Part shown: positions 6,367-8,139 of the stretch, piece by piece
Layout: each line of letters opens with the position of its first letter
Numbering within the stretch: the first letter of the stretch is position 1
Notes under the pieces: model-generated
Told to the model about the DNA's origin: nothing
Database searches by the model: none
Seen by the model: the letters and a program-made list of their open reading frames with translations, nothing else
DNA from: Planctomycetota bacterium
Lineage (GTDB): Bacteria > Planctomycetota > Phycisphaerae > WQYP01
Direction of reading: 5' to 3'
Assembly (NCBI GenBank): GCA_021799715.1
Contig: JAJYZY010000110.1
Location: forward strand, 1 to 8,139
DNA length: 8,139 nucleotides
Position numbers and translations under genes: made by a program

Positions 6367-7674
6367 ATGATGACAACACGCATTCCAGATCAGGGTTCGG
6401 TGGTGCTTTCCGGTGCGGCCGTCTTGCCGCACTGCCGTGAACTGCAATTGAATTCGGCGATCGCGGTAATCAACGGCGTCATTGAAGCATGCGGCAATGC
6501 GCCGCACATTCGCGCACGGTTTTCCGGAATTCCGGAGCGGCACGTTGAAAATTGTGTCTTGATGCCCGGCTTTGTCAATGCCCATACCCACCTGGAACTT
6601 TCATTTCTGGCGGGAAAAATCCCAGGTCCGGCGAGTTTTCCCGATTGGGTTTTGCAACTCACGGCGGCATATCCGGACGCGGCACGGGCGAACGATATAT
6701 TCGCCGCGTCAGCGCTATTTGGATCCCGGGAAAGCATGCGGTTTGGCGTCACCACGGTGGGAGATATTTCCCGGCAACATGCCATTGTGCGGCCCGCATT
6801 GCAGACCGGCTCCGCATTGAATGTTGTCAGTTTCGGCGAAGTGACGGCTTTAGGGCGGTCACGGGGAGAATTATCGGCGCGCCTGGCGGCGGCTATGGAA
6901 GGCAAAAGCAGCGCCCATCTTTCAATCGGCCTGTCCCCCCATGCGCCGTATTCGGTTGAAGGGCCGGCCCTGGAGACGATCGCAGCCATGGCCCGGAGCC
7001 ATCACATGCCGCTGTCCATGCACCTTGCGGAATTGCGGGAAGAACGGGATTTTCTCCGGGACTTGTCCGGGCCTTTGGGCAGGAACTGGAAGCTTATGCA
7101 ACGTCTGAACTTGCTGGATGATTTGATTCCATTATTTTCCGTCGGCCCCATCCGATGGGCGCAACATTACGGATTGTTCAATGCGGGCGTCCCGGTTGTT
7201 TTAGCGCACGTGAACTACGCGGATGATGCGGAACTCGATATTCTCAAAAGTACTGGTGCGGCGGTGGCGTACTGCCCGCGAACGCGACATTATTTCGGTC
7301 ATGATGCCATTGCTCCGCACCCGTGGCAGGCGATGCGCAAACGCGGCATCCGGGTGTGTCTGGCGACGGATTCTATGGCCAGCAATCCCGATTTGTCGCT
7401 TCTGCGCGAGGCGCAATTTGTAATGCGCCAGTGCCCATCAATTGACCCCCAGGCTTTAATTGAGATGATTACAAGCGAACCCGCCATCGCATTGGGACTG
7501 CAAAGCCATATTGGCCGCCTCTCGCCCGGATTTGCCGCGGATATTGTCGCCATGCCGGTAGCCAAAGAGGACTTGGCTTCTGCCGCTGCTGTTTGCGATT
7601 ATCTTGTACGCACTGCGCCCGTGCCCCAGAATGTCTGGATCCGTGGACGCCAGGTGCTTCCGAAAAATGGATAA
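6367..7674 (+). CDS. Amidohydrolase-superfamily deaminase (aminodeoxyfutalosine/SAH/cytosine deaminase-like)
   Basis: Cytosolic metal-dependent hydrolase of the amidohydrolase superfamily, in the subgroup that deaminates purine or pyrimidine-like bases and nucleosides. Metal and catalytic residues are all visible (numbering from ATG 6367). VNAHTHLELS carries His73 and His75. SPHAPYS contains His192. MHLAE carries His219 and the likely catalytic Glu222, LAHVNY carries His281, and LATDS carries Asp335. The beta-sandwich flanks are present, with VLMPGF before HTH and GRLSPGFAADIVAM followed by VWIRGRQV at the end. About 435 aa is normal for the family. NAHTHLE-S plus MHLAE recalls 6-aminodeoxyfutalosine deaminase (MqnX) of the futalosine menaquinone pathway. 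SAH/MTA deaminases and uncharacterised chlorohydrolase-like enzymes share these residues, so the substrate is open. Start: ATG 6367 or the adjacent ATG 6370; a TTG at 6355 is also in frame. None has a good Shine-Dalgarno, which fits translation coupled to dacB just upstream. No menaquinone gene is visible nearby. Confidence 0.88.
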   Translation: MMTTRIPDQGSVVLSGAAVLPHCRELQLNSAIAVINGVIEACGNAPHIRARFSGIPERHVENCVLMPGFVNAHTHLELSFLAGKIPGPASFPDWVLQLTAAYPDAARANDIFAASALFGSRESMRFGVTTVGDISRQHAIVRPALQTGSALNVVSFGEVTALGRSRGELSARLAAAMEGKSSAHLSIGLSPHAPYSVEGPALETIAAMARSHHMPLSMHLAELREERDFLRDLSGPLGRNWKLMQRLNLLDDLIPLFSVGPIRWAQHYGLFNAGVPVVLAHVNYADDAELDILKSTGAAVAYCPRTRHYFGHDAIAPHPWQAMRKRGIRVCLATDSMASNPDLSLLREAQFVMRQCPSIDPQALIEMITSEPAIALGLQSHIGRLSPGFAADIVAMPVAKEDLASAAAVCDYLVRTAPVPQNVWIRGRQVLPKNG

Positions 7675-7733
7675 TCGTCATCATCTGGAGCTAAGGCACA
7701 AACAATCCCACCGGAAGTGTGCATCCGCACGGT

Positions 7734-7872
7734 TGAAATCCGCGATGGATGCACCTGGTACAGCCCCGCCAACTCTTCGATGGTCCTCTGTCCCTTCACC
7801 GCCTCCATCACCACCTTCGCCTTGCACAGTGCTGTAAACCGCTCCCGATATTCATCGAGGCTGCGCTGACAT
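7734..7872 (-). pseudogene. Truncated, frameshifted IS3-family transposase orfA
   Basis: Minus-strand translation gives YRERFTALCKAKVVMEAVKG and QRTIEELAGLYQVHPSRIS. This matches the N-terminal helix-turn-helix region of IS3-family OrfA proteins (xFKAKVxLEAxKGxxTxxELAxxxxVHPxQI). An ATG at 7872-7870 follows GGAG (7883-7880) by 7 nt and would start MSAQPR, but a TGA comes at the seventh codon. The homologous frame is shifted by one base relative to that ATG; dropping a single T would give MSAQPREYRERF. The HPSRIS similarity ends at 7734, where family members continue with QWKKQ-type sequence. The frame then runs on into unrelated sequence that overlaps the end of the amidohydrolase gene. Not a functional protein. 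Confidence 0.7.
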
Positions 7873-7919
7873 TACACTACTCCAAAAAGCCGGGTCAAAA
7901 ACTACCTTAGCAGCGCGCC

Positions 7920-7940
7920 GAGTTTTTGGGGAGCATTACA
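7920..7940 (-). repeat. Probable IS3-family terminal inverted repeat (single copy)
   Basis: The minus strand reads TGTAATGCTCCCCAAAAAC from the outer tip at 7940 inwards. IS3-family ends commonly begin TG and hold a short C-run a few bases in. A second TGTAATG occurs on the same strand at the orfA start (about 7876-7870). No matching partner was found in the window. Confidence 0.5.
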
Positions 7941-8139
7941 CCAGCGATGAAAGTAAAAAGCTGAGAGTAGACCGTCCCGATGCATCGGGACTCTATCTTT
8001 TTGCCTCCGGCCAAAATCGGGGCGACAGGACACCAATAGAACTTTTCGCCGACGCAATCGATGGATTGGACGTCCGGATTATTCAACTGTTTGCAAGGTC
8101 GTGCAGTATTCGTACAACCGCGTGAATTGCGTGTAGAGA
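7941..8139. other. Sequence outside the IS end, no assigned gene
   Basis: Beyond the IS tip the sequence holds the palindrome at 7974-7991 and otherwise nothing recognised. One plus-strand frame is open across the IS end to TGA 8123-8125 with no usable ATG, including SGQNRGDRTPIELFADAIDG. Minus-strand frames are also open in places. One ends in TAA at 8081-8079 (reading RLYEYCTTLQTVE), and another ends in TGA at 8085-8083. Any of these could be the tail of a gene starting beyond the window, but none matches a family I know. Confidence 0.4.
7974..8002 (+). terminator. Probable rho-independent terminator, possibly bidirectional
   Basis: GTCCCGATGCATCGGGAC (7974-7991) is a perfect 18-bp palindrome. 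It can fold into a 7-bp GC-rich stem with a TGCA loop, followed on the + strand by TCTATC and a T5 run (7998-8002). An AAAAAG tract at 7955-7960 mirrors CTTTTT at 7997-8002, so the minus strand also carries a T-run after the hairpin. The T-run starts 6 nt after the stem, somewhat far for a textbook terminator. It is over 300 nt from the nearest + strand stop (7674), so which gene it serves is unclear. An element end or operator is an alternative. Confidence 0.5.

Larger units (their letters stand above)
7734..7940 (-). mobile_element. Remnant of an IS3-family insertion sequence (one end plus orfA start)
   Basis: On the minus strand the sequence starting at 7940 begins TGTAATGCTCCCC. This has the 5'-TG and run of C expected of an IS3-family terminal repeat. 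It is followed 68 nt later by an orfA start with a GGAG ribosome site and IS3 OrfA-type protein sequence. Similarity stops abruptly near 7734. No orfB, no second terminal repeat and no right end lie between there and the amidohydrolase stop at 7674, so most of the element is missing. Only one end survives, so target-site duplication cannot be judged. Confidence 0.65.

Noticed and set aside
5794..6591. 265-aa minus-strand open frame opposite dacB and the amidohydrolase start
   Set aside because: It is the antisense shadow of two genes with clear catalytic motifs; its translation shows no domain.
1..8139. CRISPR arrays, tRNA or rRNA genes, defence or toxin-antitoxin systems
   Set aside because: No regularly spaced repeats, no cloverleaf or rRNA-like stretch, and no gene pair of that type was seen on either strand.

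Overview
The window reads as bacterial chromosomal DNA from a Gram-negative organism. A periplasmic/exported DacB-type peptidoglycan hydrolase, a KefB/CHX-like antiporter with a double UspA-like tail, a ManB-type phosphohexomutase, a GH3 glycosidase and an amidohydrolase would suit a Planctomycetota/Phycisphaerae-type or other PVC-group environmental bacterium. That placement is only an impression from protein style, and nothing here (no rRNA, no marker gene) fixes it. All five intact or near-intact genes are on the + strand.

Layout. (1) 1-779: 3' part of a glycoside hydrolase family 3 gene (end of the C-terminal alpha/beta domain plus Fn3-like domain). An apparent one-base frameshift lies about 9 bases from the window edge. 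(2) 780-883: a short AT-rich gap with a Pho-box-like 7-4-7 direct repeat. (3) 884-3106 (possibly from 938): a CPA2 cation/H+ antiporter with two degenerate universal-stress-like domains. (4) 3107-3382: a non-coding gap with a perfect 16-bp palindrome abutting a 10-bp tandem repeat. (5) 3383-4759: phosphomannomutase/phosphoglucomutase. (6) 4852-6339: DacB/PBP4-like D-Ala-D-Ala carboxypeptidase with an unusual KDG in place of KTG. (7) 6367-7674: amidohydrolase-superfamily deaminase, only 27 nt downstream of dacB and probably cotranscribed. (8) 7734-7940, minus strand: a decayed IS3-family remnant (one terminal repeat, Shine-Dalgarno, frameshifted and truncated orfA). (9) 7941-8139: a strong palindrome with a T-run (terminator-like) and unassigned sequence to the window edge.

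The genes do not form one obvious pathway. They mix carbohydrate degradation (GH3), ion/pH homeostasis (antiporter), sugar-phosphate supply for polysaccharide or cell envelope (ManB) and peptidoglycan remodelling (DacB). The amidohydrolase could be a nucleoside-type deaminase, for example of the futalosine menaquinone route, but this is unproven. I found no convincing new multi-gene system. The points most worth a second look are the Pho-box-like site, the PBP4 KDG motif, the palindrome/tandem-repeat block before manB, and the decayed IS3 end with its neighbouring palindrome.
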